A DNA stretch of 64,000 bases, taken from NCBI GenBank assembly GCA_905250125.1, contig CAJNOL010001058.1, positions 19,103 to 83,102 on the forward strand. Direction: 5' to 3'. This stretch comes from Rotaria sordida (lineage: Eukaryota; Rotifera; Eurotatoria; Philodinida; Philodinidae). The translations under genes were made by a program, and so were the position numbers. Positions 1 through 11,866 of the stretch are shown here, one piece after another (the stretch's first letter is position 1; the number at the start of each line of letters is the position of its first letter). Below the pieces are notes generated by a model. That model saw only the letters and a program-made list of their open reading frames with translations, had not been told where the DNA came from and did no database searches.

Positions 1-3000
1 AAGTTGAGATCGATTTTTGAGAGTATCTTAATTTCAATTTATTCTTACCAAGTTTAAATTTTTACTTTCTTTGCACATGTGTCTTGCTGTTTCAAGGTCC
101 CACAGAACAAACGAAGCGAGTAAAAGAGTGACGAATGAAAAATAAAGATGGAGAGAGGAGCAAGCGAGAAAGAGAAGAACAGTCAATAAAAAATTTTGAC
201 TCTTTTTCTTTCCTTTTCTTCATCGTTCTCATAAGTGAAATAAGTAAAAAAAAAACGAGGTCAACTAGCAAACATATTGGAAAGGAAAAATAATGAATTA
301 TGTTTTTTCATAGTGTGATACAATAGAAGAGAAAATTTATAAGGTGTAGGGGCCATTATGATTGATATTCAAAGAACAGGGAAATCAAACCGTTTAACAG
401 AGAAGAACGCTAGAGAACATTGTAGTTTTCCAGTATCGGTGTTCTTGGATCGCTCAATGCATATCTTGACACGTCTTCTAGTCTCTCTTGTCTCCAATAA
501 AAAGTTATCTTTAGTTTTCGTTAACTTACCAGGTATACACCTTCATCGATCATAACTGCCCCAACCACATTCCTTTCATATAATAGAAATTGAAACGTTA
601 GATATATATTCCATTTTCCATAAACACAAACATATTTGTAGGGAGACAGCACTTGGTGAATGGAGAAGAGCCTCGGCTCCTCCTGTCGAAGACGAAGAGT
701 CGATCTCTTCGTAGTGATGGAGCGTCGATCGATCTATATCTGACATATCTAAAATAAAAAGAAAAGATATATATATATATATATATGAATGTTTGATTGA
801 ATAAATTAGGTGAAGGTAATTTTTAAAATTATGCTTGATTCAAATGAATAAATATATAAAAGGAAAGATACTAACCATCTCTGAAATATAAATAAAATAG
901 AAAATAAATTCTGGGTATTTTGTTTATCCAGATTATATCATGGATATCGATTAGAACTTATCACTGTTGAAATATAAAATAGTGCTTTTCCATTCTCTCT
1001 ATATTTATTTATATTTTATTAGATGTCATCAGTATCTGATCATATCAATAGTTTGAATTCAGACAAAGCAATATTAATCAGAGTTAGGGATCAAACAGAC
1101 TGAGAAAAATGAATTAACTTAAAGTTGAATTAAGCGATGTGATTGGTGTTTCTACGTAACAACAGAAATTATATTGGTTAATTCAGTTTTATCTTGTTCA
1201 GTCTGTTTGGGGCCTTAGAGAAGTGACGTATTTTTATTGTTTTTTTTTTTATGAAATAGTAGCTGAACTAGCATGAAGATTTTATTTTGCTTGAAAATAT
1301 TATTCAATAGTAATAGTCCTATTTCACGAACAGAGAATTAAAAATTGTTTTATTCATTTTTTTCTAGTTGCAAAAAAACAATTAGATTGAATCATCCGTT
1401 AGTCTGATGTGAAATCATGTTGGTCGCAATATATATATATATATATGAAATTCTATAAAAATAAATAAACTAATATAATATTGAAGAGAAAAAAAAATAA
1501 TGCATTAAACAAAATGACAAAAAAAGTCTCTTATTTAAATAATGAATTGCAGAGTTACAGGTACTAGATGTCTGCAAGAAAATGAGATCATTTGTGGTGT
1601 TGTACATATCACCAGTTAACAGTAGTACAGAATGTATGGTTATTTTAATGACTGCGACCAAAGTTCAGTCATGATCATGGATTTTTCAGAACAATTAGCA
1701 AAAGATCACGGTGGTCACGTCGAGCCCTACTGTTGACTGCGATATAAAAATTAACTTTTTTTTCTAAGCCACATGAATATGTATGAAGAAGATCGCAAAT
1801 GATTAGAGACTCTTTATTTCATATTTTGACTATTAGTAGACGACCACTAGGCGAGAAGAACTTCCGAAAGGTTCATGTCCTTGTTGCATATTAACCGAGT
1901 TATCGAATTTCTACTGAATATATTTCCGCAAGGTTCAACAGAGCAAAAACTGGATGTTAATCGAAAACAACCAGAAGTCTATAAGAGTAAAATGAAAAAT
2001 TCGAAAAACTGTCTTGGAATTCGGAAGTCTGTCGACGCTCGAATCTACTGCTCCCTTCAATAGAACTCCACCCTTTAAGTAAAATTTAATTATCCACTTC
2101 TGATCTGACTCTTAAGCCAACCAAAGCTCATGTAGCCGATGATGTTCTAAAGGAGCTTTCATAGTTCATGTTCGACAAGATCACGTTGTTTTAGCTATTA
2201 TGAATGTTTTTTCGTCAGGTTAGAATAATAAATGAAGAAGATACAGAGCCAAAAATCTTGATATAAAGCCAAACGAGCACCTTAAAAAGAGCTGTTTTTT
2301 TGTTTATCAAAAAGCTTTGAGCACTTAATATATTGATATTCATAATCAGCACACTTGACTCTATCAATAAATATGTGTTTAAACGAAACCAAAAATAAAA
2401 AGGTTTTAGAGATTCCTGTGGGGGAACACAGGTTCCAAAAACTCTTTGGTGAGCTATACGAAAAAAACCTATGGAATATCATCAGGAGTCATGTCTTACT
2501 TCAAATCAATAAAAAAAGAGTCAACTTTGTTGGGGGCAAAAAAATGGTCTTGTCCGCCCTCGTCCTTTCAAAAACTATTATTCTCCAAGTCTGATCGTCA
2601 CTAGTCAAGTTAACATACGAAGATGTTTTATTTTCCAGACTTTTATTGATGTAATTAATGGGGTTCCTCTTAGAAAATCGGATTTTTCAAAAAAATACCA
2701 AAGTGGAGTTTTTATTACAGGAAGATGCAGTGACGCTTCCTCTTTCAGAATATACATGGCTTTTTGGAAAATAACCACATTTTCAAAGACTTAGCGCATG
2801 AAAATATGACTCTACTACCATATTCTCGGAGAAATTTTCGCGGTTTTTAAAGTTTTGGAGATACTACGTTGCCACTTGCATTATCATTGAATAGAACATT
2901 CTTATATTAACCAGCATGTCATATGTGTGGTAGCCGTTTAAAGAAATCCAACGAGTTAAGAGAAATTGTGTAAAATGAATAGGCGATCACAGCAGAGTTC

Positions 3001-4835
3001 TAATGGCGGACCAATGAGCTTCAGCTTTAGTAAAACATGGAACATCCATACTTTACATGCTCTGAATCCTATTGATTCGTCATTAGTACTCTTCCTTGAC
3101 CTCTATTCATTTTATCCTGTTTCCTTTAACTCGTTGGATTCCCTTAAACGATTACCACATTTCACTCTGCTCTGAATATAATCGATGTTTTTTTTTGTTT
3201 TAAAGCTCTTGACTAGAGCTAACTTTTCATCAGACGGAGTTTTGATATTTAATTCCTGGACTGAAAAAAGTAGGATTTACTCTCGTGAAGTGACCTTTTC
3301 TATGCTTATTTTGAACACCATGTCCATCAAAATGCTTATAAAAAAAATGAATGGAAGGGAGTTTCAAAATTCTATCCAATGAAAAGTTGCGCACAGAAAC
3401 TAGCTTTAATTTGAAACCAGCCCAAGCTCTGTACTCCTTATAACAACGAAGTTATTTCGATTCTTCTGGAAGAGATTACAAGAAAACTTTGTTCACTCAT
3501 TAAATCTATAAAGATCAATTGAACACATAATGTAATTGACATTGTTCTTAATTTAAAAATAAATCTAACAATGACTACGATTAGCTACTTTTTTATCCAA
3601 AATACAAAATGAATTAATAGAGAATTATGTCTACGACAAAATTACACTTGAAGACAAAATCTGGCCAAAGTTGCGTTTGTCCAAATTTCATATCAGGTTA
3701 ATTGTCATTGAATACAATAAGTTCATTTACCTTTTGATGTAGTAATCTCAAAAATGTTGTTCATATGACAACATGCATACAACAAATATTCTTACTATTA
3801 ATTCGTTCAAATCTATTATATTGTCCTTCTCTAACAACTTGAGAAAAATCTACAAAAATAAAAGAAAAAAGTACGGTACATTTTTTTTAATTTTTAAGAT
3901 CCTTCTTCCACGTTAGTTTTCTAAGCATATGCAAACAGAGATGATGATACTTTCAGGATATTCTACCAAATTGTCATGAGAACATTTTTTTCATTAGAGC
4001 TATTTTGGTGTTTATTACACAAGGCTATGAGTCTGCGGTCTCTCTTCAAACACACCTACATCAAGGTTCATAACTACACACGCACTCATACTTCACATAC
4101 ATATGTACATTCACACCTACATTTTTCGTTAGTATATATTAAGTTTATTTTGGAAGATTAAACGAAACCAAATGAAGATGTTCAAAATTTGCTTATAGAA
4201 ACCTTCGTGTATAATGATCAACGAGACATTAATTATAAATTTTTCAATTCTAGCTATATTAGATAACTTATCCACGTAATAAATATCAAATAGAAAGTAT
4301 TCATTTTAAATTATAATCAAGTCAATCACATTTCTTTTTCTTTTTATTCATGGTATGATCTAGTATTGGAAATAATCTGTAGAGAAAATCACACAGTAAA
4401 TTGAATGATTTTAGTATATGATGTTATTATCTAATATTTGATGTATTCTAAAAAGAAGTACTTGTATATCAGCTAAATGAATATTCAAACGATCAATTAT
4501 TTAAAGAAAACTGATGAAATTTGGTTTTGTTTTTTGAAGAAAATACATCTTATTCATGTTGGAATGATACAAAAGAAAATTCATGGATACCTCAAGAGAG
4601 ATAACAACAAATGCGTACAATTATTATTTTAATGATTTGGCAATAATTTTTATCCTAATTTAGTTTTATATTGCATCGAGAGAGTAAAAACCAGTGGAAT
4701 GACAAGATGTTATTGAAGATAATTCGATAAGTATACAATCATATATTCATATCTCAAGTTAATTGGAGCATAGGCGGCGGAACGATTTCAGTCTAGGGTA
4801 AGCTGAACTTTTTAGCCAAGTTAGATGTGACCATG
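1..4835. other. Gene-poor AT-rich intergenic DNA
   Basis: No supportable gene is seen. Open frames are short, lack family motifs and look like chance openings. TA microsatellites occur near 768-786 and 1430-1446, and poly-A/T runs are frequent. The right part may hold regulatory or untranslated sequence of a gene outside the window, but nothing in the sequence shows this. Confidence 0.6.
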
Positions 4836-5312
4836 TAAAATAAATTAAGATTGAAGTTAAATTGAAATCGATTAAAAATTGATTTATAATCGACCATAAT
4901 TATACGATTTTAATTGGTTTTTCATCATTTTTTTTAAACTAATTTTAATGAAAAATAACCGAAAAAATTAAAATTTCATTAATTATTACGATTATTTTTG
5001 ATTATTATAGGTTAAAACTTTATAAAAAAAAATCAATGAACATTGAGTTTTCTTTTTGAAATATGAAAAGTCTTCACACCATTTTCATCGACTTGCACCA
5101 ATAAAAATGAATATTTCTATAATGTTTTAATCAATTATAATTGGAAATAATCGTAATCATCAATGAAGCTTTTATTTATTTATTTATTTTTAGTAATTAT
5201 CGATTAGAATCAATTATAAAATGATTAAATATCGATTAAAATTGCATGATAATGACCAATTATTAATTAGTTTTTAATCGACTTTAATTTGACTTCAACC
5301 CTAATTCTTTTG
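4836..5312. repeat. Foldback element (MITE-like), about 190-bp arms
   Basis: The left arm (about 4836-5026) and right arm (about 5118-5312) are inverted copies, sharing for example aagattgaagttaaattga on the left with tcaaatt and gacttcaaccctaatt on the right. The arms pair for most of their length with scattered mismatches around a spacer of about 90 bp. There is no coding capacity. It is most simply an old non-autonomous foldback or MITE. No clear target-site duplication was recognised, so the superfamily is unassigned. Confidence 0.7.
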
Positions 5313-7131
5313 CGCAGGGGTGAAAGCGGTTTGAAAAGTGATTTTCTTCGTTTCTTTGTTGTGGTAACCGCTACAATTTTTCTTGTTAGATCTAAATTCT
5401 GTATTAGTGTGATAACTATCTAATGTATTATTGTTGTCCAACACGACGAGAACTAACGCAATAACTTAGAAGGACTATTTAAAAACAATAAAACAACAGT
5501 CTAAAGATAGAGAAAATTATTTAGCACCAAAAAAAATGTGTCTTTTTATCTTGATTCTTTGAAAGAAAATCAAAACAGATTCTTCACGAAGCTGATGTCG
5601 AGGTTTTTGTTGATTCTCATGATGAAATTTCGACGCAGTCCTATTTCACATTGAGTATCATTTCGACTATTCGATAAATTTCAAAAGAAGATGAATTTTC
5701 ACCAAAAAGACTCTTGGTCTTTTGCTTTTTGAGTTGAAAGAAAGACATAATCTGACTTTACTTAACTGGCATCGGTATACGAAAGAAGTAATATTATTTA
5801 AGTATCTAAGATTCAAAAGTCATTTTAAATAGAAGTTTACAAAAAAATAGAGCTCGGCAAGTACGAACCTTCTCGTGTACGAGTACAAGTATAAAGAAAC
5901 CTAAACCGGAGAACGAGAATTTCGAATTCGATTACTTCGAAGTATGCGTTCAATGCTAGAGTTGTACAAGGTAACGGTACTCTAATTTACACGGAAAGGT
6001 AGGATAAGAGTATGCAGTATATGGTAGAGTAGGTTAAAAATGAGGCAGTTATTTTCAGTAGAGAATAGAATGCGAAAAATGCTTACTCTGCATACCTCTA
6101 TGAAATGTTGTGACAGTATAATTACCAAATACAAACGAGGCACTGTCATATAAGATTGAACGAAGAAAAAAAAATTAGTTGTTGGTTTCTTCTTTGAAGA
6201 GTAGCACTACTAATTTCAATGCAAAAAAGCAAATATTTCGGGTGGAAAAAAGTGGTTTATCTAGTTTTATATTATGAACAAAGAATTCGATGTCGATACA
6301 GATGCCAACAAAGTTCAATCAATATCTCATTGGACACGAGTTGGTAGTAGAGAAAATATCAACTGATCTTGTAAAAATACGTCAGCTTTCTGAAGGATAT
6401 CAAAACTGACTAATAATAGAAAATTATTACATTTAATCGAGCCTACCCAAGCCTATCCTCCTTCAATCTAGAGTAGGCTTGAGCCTACCTAGGCCTAATG
6501 GCTTCACTGGCTATGATGAGAGCTCGAATCTTATCTACAAAAACAAAACCTTCTGCATGCATATATGTTGGTAATCATGCGAATTTGACTAGGTTAAAAA
6601 TAAAAAGCTGTTCATAAATACATCTTGATAGATATGAAAACAAAAAACAGAAATTTTCGGGAACGTCAGTCTTTAACATTCTTTCCGTTCCCGATTCCCG
6701 CGGGAAACGAGACGGGAAAATTCGAGAAAAAATCATTCCCGCAGGACATTAGGGTTTAGCCCTCAAAAAAAAAAGACTTTTGTAATCACTTGTAACAGTA
6801 GAGAAAAACGTTTTAAGAAAAAAAAATTTTTTCCAAGTTTTTTTGCAAACACCTGTATATAAACTCCATATCGTATATCTTCGTGAAACTGTAGTACCAG
6901 TTTTTCGCCGGTCAAGAAATAAATTTCGTCCGGTTCTATGCCTGATCTTGATATATTAAAAAAAAAATAAGACAATCGATTAGATATATGATGAATTTTT
7001 GAGCATCACTATATGTAATTGAATTTTATGCCTTGAAAATTTTATTTTTATACAATAATAAAAAAAAAGAAACAAACACATACAATAGATATTCTATATA
7101 ATATACCCAAACAAAAACTTATCAAAACAAA
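5313..7131. other. Intergenic DNA with degenerate low-complexity words
   Basis: No gene is seen. The stretch contains locally GC-richer quasi-palindromic phrases: repeated cgag/gtac words near 5860-5900, a gagtaggct/agcctacc pair near 6440-6510, and cccgcggg/cgggaa words near 6680-6740. These resemble degraded simple-sequence or foldback remnants. The right end is the 3' flank of the C2-PDZ gene. Confidence 0.5.
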
Positions 7132-9261
7132 TTAAACAAATGTATTCGTTGGTGAACCTTTTACAGCAAGCATTGATGAATTAGTTATAGGATAAAATGA
7201 TTTTCCTGTATTAATTGTTGTCTGTCGAATAAATGGTTTCGGTTCAATATAATGTCCTAATTGAGCTAAATCAACAAATTGTCGATTCGATGATGATGAT
7301 GATAATGGAAGACAATTTTTATTACAATATGGTATAGATAAATCACTACATGTTGATGAATCTTCAGTTGATACAGTATCAGTTGAAGAAACTAATGAAA
7401 AAAAATCACGATTTAATGGTACACTTGGATAACGATGAATATCTAATGTAATTGAATGTTTTACATGTCTGAAAAAAAAAACAAAAATTTTACTTTTTAT
7501 TTCTAAAACAAAAATTAAATATTTAATAATTACTTAATTAAATTTGATACAGTTCTTTGTTGAGCACGTGAAACATTTTGACCATTTATTTTAACAATAT
7601 AATCACCTGATTTAAGTCCACATTGAGCAGCTGAACTATTTTCACTAACTTTTCCAATAAATGTTGGACTATCACCAACAACAGTAAAACCAAATGAATT
7701 ATTTTTACCACGTAAAATTATAAACTAAAGAAAAAACAAGAAATTTTCGTAGAGATATCCACCGTTGATATAGTCGGATTATTCTTTGATACTCTCAATG
7801 AAATTGAATAGTCGTCCCGAAGATACGATATTAGTTCGTCAGGTCCTAATTATTCAGACCCGGAAGTCCGGGGACAATTTATTGGGTACGGGATAGGGAG
7901 CTGTGAATCCACGTTTTTGTGGACTCGGGTCTAAACCTGAGCTTTTTTCCATCAATATCTGGCACTAGAATCCGTCAGGTCCAAGAATTTCTGGACCCGG
8001 ATCCGAACTTTAGCAGTAAAAGTTTAAAAATCTGGGCCCGAACTCTACCTGACCCCCTTCGTGTACATGAACAAATCACGCATCAAGGTTTCAGCTATTT
8101 TCAGAAAAAAACTCAACGTACAGTTATATCTTGTTGCCGGATTTCTCGTCCGGAAAGCAGTCGGTTCACAAAAACGTGTAACCGGGCCAGTGGCGTACGC
8201 AGGGGGAGGAGCTGAGGGGGTCCGCCCCCCCCCCCCCTTTAAGAAAAGTTCCCTGTGAAAGAGTACGGATAAAAAGTACTACGGTACAAATTTTTGAAAA
8301 ACTCCATTACGGACTCCCTCCCTTGGAAAATTTCTGCGTACGCCACTGAACCGAGCCCAATAAAAAAAAATAAAAGGTTGGACGCGGACGTGAGCGACTC
8401 TATTGGAAAGTCATCCTATATGCAGGCATCCATTAGTTTGAATATCAAAACTAATTGAAATCGGTAATTTTAATAGGCATATCATATATACAGAAATGAA
8501 TTTTTGTTTTTTACATACTTGATGTTCTTCTAAATCTGCAATATCTCGATTTATTTTTGTTACTTGTTTTTCATCATGATTTGATACTTGTTTATGACGT
8601 AATTCACCAATATCTTCAGGTAATAAATAAAACCAACCACGAATCTTGAAAAAACAAAAAAAAAATTTATAATACAAATAAAAATAATTGTTTTTTTAGT
8701 TTTGTTACTTTTTGTTTTTTTAATGTATTTTTTATACCAAATGATAGACAACCTTGAAAATTAATTTGATTTATTTCTTGTTCATAATTATATATAGAAA
8801 AACATAAACGTTTATGTATATCATCATTATTTATTTCAAATGTAAATTTTTCATTAAATATTCCTGAACCATTTATATTTGGTACAAAACGAGTATGACA
8901 TTCTAATGGTTTTCGATCAGGTATAAGTGTCATTTTAATAAAAATATTTGATAAACATGAATAAATACCTTTGACTTGTAAAACTAAACAAAAAAAAAGA
9001 AAGATACTTTTTATTCTTATAAAAAAAAAAAATTAAAAAGTATTTTAATCTACCTTTTAATGTTAAATGATTATCTGATGTGATAAGACTTAATTGAATT
9101 ATTCCTAATGTTAATCGTTTTTTTTGTTCATTCATATTTATTAATTTTCTTGTTGTTGCTATTCGAGGATATTCTAATGTTTTATTAATAAAATGAATAA
9201 AATTCGGTGACTCAAATAAATTTTCTTTTCGATTAATATCATTTTGTGGTGAATAATTCAT
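7132..9261 (-). CDS. C2-PDZ domain protein, RGS3-like N-terminal module
   Basis: The five-exon model is 9261-9054, 8983-8709, 8644-8519, 7724-7534 and 7468-7132. All introns are GT-AG, the frame is maintained, and the product is 378 aa. Residues about 55-190 form a C2 domain: a GIIQLSLITSDNHLTLKV opening, a GCLSFGIKN strand, then IRGWFYLLPEDIGELRHKQV. This order and wording match the C2 region of RGS3. Residues about 203-285 are a PDZ domain (FGFTVVGDSP, AAQCGLKSGDYIVKING). The last exon is Ser/Thr-rich and stops without an RGS domain. In RGS3 the C2 and PDZ modules scaffold G-protein signalling at membranes, so an adaptor role is inferred here. An in-frame upstream ATG lies at 9291; 9261 was chosen because a candidate 5'UTR splice acceptor lies between the two. 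Intron 3 (about 790 bp) has collected repeats. Confidence 0.85.
7836..8001. repeat. Degenerate GTCAGGTCC/GACCCGGA repeat pair in intron
   Basis: Two copies of a roughly 28-bp phrase (cgtcaggtcc, then an AT stretch, then gacccgga) start at 7837 and 7973. The DNA between and after them is rich in related palindromic words (cccgg, ggatcc, gggccc). It lies inside intron 3 of the C2-PDZ gene and is much GC-richer than its surroundings. It looks like a decayed minisatellite or foldback family. Confidence 0.5.
8084..8170 (+). repeat. Dispersed intronic repeat, copy A
   Basis: An approximately 87-bp stretch shared with 15923-16011: aaggtttcagctatt, a poly-A tract, actcaacgtacagttatat, then tgttg, gatttctc and ggttcacaa. 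Both copies lie in introns of minus-strand genes, in the same orientation. The pairwise identity is high enough to align by eye. Confidence 0.7.
8188..8348. mobile_element. hAT-type MITE (161 bp) with 8-bp TSD
   Basis: The termini are CAGTGGCGTACGCAG at 8188 and CTGCGTACGCCACTG ending at 8348, perfect inverted repeats of 15 bp. The flanks aaccgggc (8180-8187) and aaccgagc (8349-8356) form an 8-bp duplication with one mismatch. CAGTGGCG-type ends with an 8-bp duplication are characteristic of hAT DNA transposons. The interior is non-coding and has a long C run (about 8225-8238). It sits in intron 3 of the C2-PDZ gene, 170 bp from the nearest exon. Confidence 0.85.
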
Positions 9262-10539
9262 TGTATTTCTAAAGAATTGGATAAAAATCATGTGAGAAAA
9301 TATGCTAACACACTTGATAAAAGAAAAGAAAATAACAAGCTTTTGTTTTTGTTATTTCTCACCTACTTGTGCAATCGATTTAGTACGAAAGAAGAAAAAA
9401 ACGAAAAATTTCAATAAGTCTTAATAAGAAGAGACACTCACCATTATGGTTGTTCAATTCAAATGATAATCTTTTTTATATTGTTCCTCTTTCATTTTGA
9501 TAGAACGAAAAAAAGAAAAGAAAAGAAATTATTGAACTTCACATCTTCGGTCAACGAAAAGAAAAAATAGCCAATGGTTTTTTGATTTTTAGAGATTGAT
9601 GATTTAGGTCAATTATGTAAATAAATTGAATGTTTATTATATATGTAATGATGGGTGAAGTGGTGAATGAGATGGAATGTTTAACAGACAAATGTTAATG
9701 AAAAATGAATTTTCTCACGAATAACATCTTTTTTAGATTAACAAAAGTGATAATTATACGAATGATACCTCTGTATGTTTAAGAAGAAACAAAAAAAAAA
9801 AAAGATACGTTATATATTATTGATGATGAAATCAAAGAATATGGAATTGAAAGATAAACATGTTACATATATATCTAAATATTTCTCCTGCTGTGAACGT
9901 AATGCAAAGCATTCAATCTAATGGATCTATTAATAAATATTTCGAATAGAAATTTCCAACGACTATTGTATAGAGTGATATAACCGGAAAAAAAAGTTAT
10001 AAATGAGGCAGAATTTAACGAGGGAATCTCTCCAGATGTCAAATCATTTTTTTCAATCGAGACAATGTTCATTTGATGATGATTTTATTTTCCAAGCCTT
10101 CAATTCTTGAAATATCAAAATTTTACTGGGTTTTTCATCCCCCTGTCTCGGTCGAAAAGCCATTTGATATTCGAAGAGGTTCTGTCATCGTTTTCAATTG
10201 GCAATTAAAATTTAGCAAAACTTTTTGTGCTACATTGTTTTTTTTTTTAGTAGTAATTTGTATCCGCGGATCAAGATTCAAAATTCTGCTTGAGCGAAGA
10301 ATGTTTGTAAATCTTAACTCACTCAAGAATCTGTACTTATTGTAATAATAGCCATGATGATACTTTCAAATAATATTCAATTCAATAAGTAATGATTTGC
10401 ACGGGTACGATTTTTCGCGCTCGCATCCAGATCGAAGCTAATTGACATCCAGCAAATACTTTCACAGTATGGTTTTCTTCTATAAAAAGACAAGTGAATC
10501 ATGATCGAACTAGTTTTCATTCCTAATACGGAGTGCAAA
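9262..10539. other. 5' flank of the C2-PDZ gene and gene-free DNA
   Basis: This holds the putative 5'UTR and promoter of the C2-PDZ gene, with a candidate untranslated-exon splice acceptor just 5' of the ATG (minus-strand AG at 9269-9270). The small open frames near 9.9-10.55 kb overlap each other on both strands and show no family motif. Nothing else is seen. Confidence 0.5.
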
Positions 10540-11074
10540 AAAAAAAACTGACCCCTCAAAATTAAAATGTAACTAATTATTTATTTATAATTACAAATGA
10601 ACTAAATTATATACTCCTAGCAGCTATAGTGAATGTACAATATAGACAATATGTACAAAATAAAATCTTGCAATTAAAAAATTTCAATGAAACAATAGTT
10701 GTTATTTTTCACCTATGTGGAACTATTTCTTTATCATATTTTTGAAAAATTTAATTTTAAGAGAGAGCCCATCAGATTATTTACCAAGCATCCATAGAAA
10801 AAATTTTAATTTTGAAATAAGTTATACCATTGGAAAGTTCGTGAAAAGTTATGCTCGAACTCAAATTTTTAGTTCTTTCTGAAAATCCTATGAAGGGATC
10901 TTTGAATCCACTCTCAGGTACTATTTCGAAAAGTTTGCTGAATTTTAAAGAATTTTATTTAATACTTTATGACAACATATATGCATCATTAAAGATTTTT
11001 CCTTTTTAGTATTAAATAACTGATTTTTGTTTTTTAGTAATTCTCGTCCTGAAAATACTGTTATTATTATTTGT

Positions 11075-11109
11075 GACGTTTCGGCAAGTCGATGCTACCT
11101 TCTTCAGAC
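11075..11109 (-). ncRNA. Hammerhead-ribozyme-like core, left arm
   Basis: Read on the minus strand, GTCTGAAGA is followed by a short stem-loop (GGTA / TGCC with one G-U pair) and GCCGAAACGTC. This fits the conserved hammerhead elements CUGANGA, helix II and GAAA, followed by a GUC cleavage triplet. The layout GTCTGAAGA...GCCGAAACGTC is like the minimal type I hammerheads known from Penelope-like retroelements. Helix I pairing looks weak here, so activity is doubtful. Confidence 0.45.
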
Positions 11110-11407
11110 TTTATTAATAGAAATAAGTTAAAATTCAGTGTTTAAATACAAAATGTACTCAAATGAACTCTACATTTTTCTTTATTTTTCTATTCTTCTT
11201 TTTCTTTTCTGTTATGATTTTTGATAGTGGATCGGCAAGACAGTGATAGCTGGTAGAAGTGACGTTGTATATCATCTTCTGCCGACCCACTATCAAAAAT
11301 CATAACAGAAAAGAAAAAGAAGAATAGAAAAATGAAGAAAAATCTAGAGTTCATTTGAGTACATTTTGTATTTAAACACTGAATGTTAACTGATTTCTAT
11401 TAATAAA

Positions 11408-11442
11408 GTCTGAAGAAGGCAGCATCGACTTGCCGAAACGTC
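11408..11442 (+). ncRNA. Hammerhead-ribozyme-like core, right arm
   Basis: This is the opposed copy of the core at 11075-11109: GTCTGAAGA, a helix II of GGCA/TGCC, then CCGAAACGTC. The C in GGCA corresponds to a T in the left copy, which preserves pairing as G-U. Because it lies in the inner inverted repeat, each strand of the element carries one core. The assignment to a Penelope-type or retrozyme-type origin is inference. Confidence 0.45.
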
Positions 11443-11866
11443 ACAAATAATAATAACAGTATTTTCAGGAAGAGAATTACTAAAAAACAAAAATCATTTA
11501 TGATCTTCCTTAAAAAATATGAGTATTAAATAACGTATGTTGATTAGATCTATTAAATGCACCATGATAGAACAAGATTCTCAAATATAAATTGTATCTA
11601 AAGAGTCTTTTAGCATTAAGAGAAAATGCATCAAAATCTGCATCTTTCTATATACACTTCAACAAGATAAAATGTGTGAAGGTTATTTAATTTTTCAGCG
11701 CGAGAAATAGTTCCACATAGATGGAAAATAACAACTATTGTTTCATTGAAATTTTTCAATTGTAGGATTATGTAAAATCGTCTATATTGTACATTCACTA
11801 TAATTACTAGTAGTATATAATTTAGTTACATTTTAATCTGGAGGGGTCGGTTTGTTTTTTATATAG

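Larger units (their letters stand above)
10540..11866. repeat. Nested palindromic element (outer and inner inverted repeats)
   Basis: The outer arms, about 10540-10740 and 11700-11866, are inverted copies, sharing tgaatgtacaatatagac and aacaatagttgttatttt. They begin and end with actgacccctc / gaggggtcggt. Inside, arms of about 210 bp (11030-11228 and 11279-11485) form a second, tighter inverted repeat around a spacer of about 50 bp. The inner arms each carry a hammerhead-like core. The structure suggests one foldback element inserted into another, or a composite non-autonomous element. No open reading frame is present. Confidence 0.8.

Noticed and set aside
8225-8238. Long C run as a sequencing artefact
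   Set aside because: It lies symmetrically inside a MITE with intact ends and a duplication, so it is more likely genuine, although its exact length may be unreliable.
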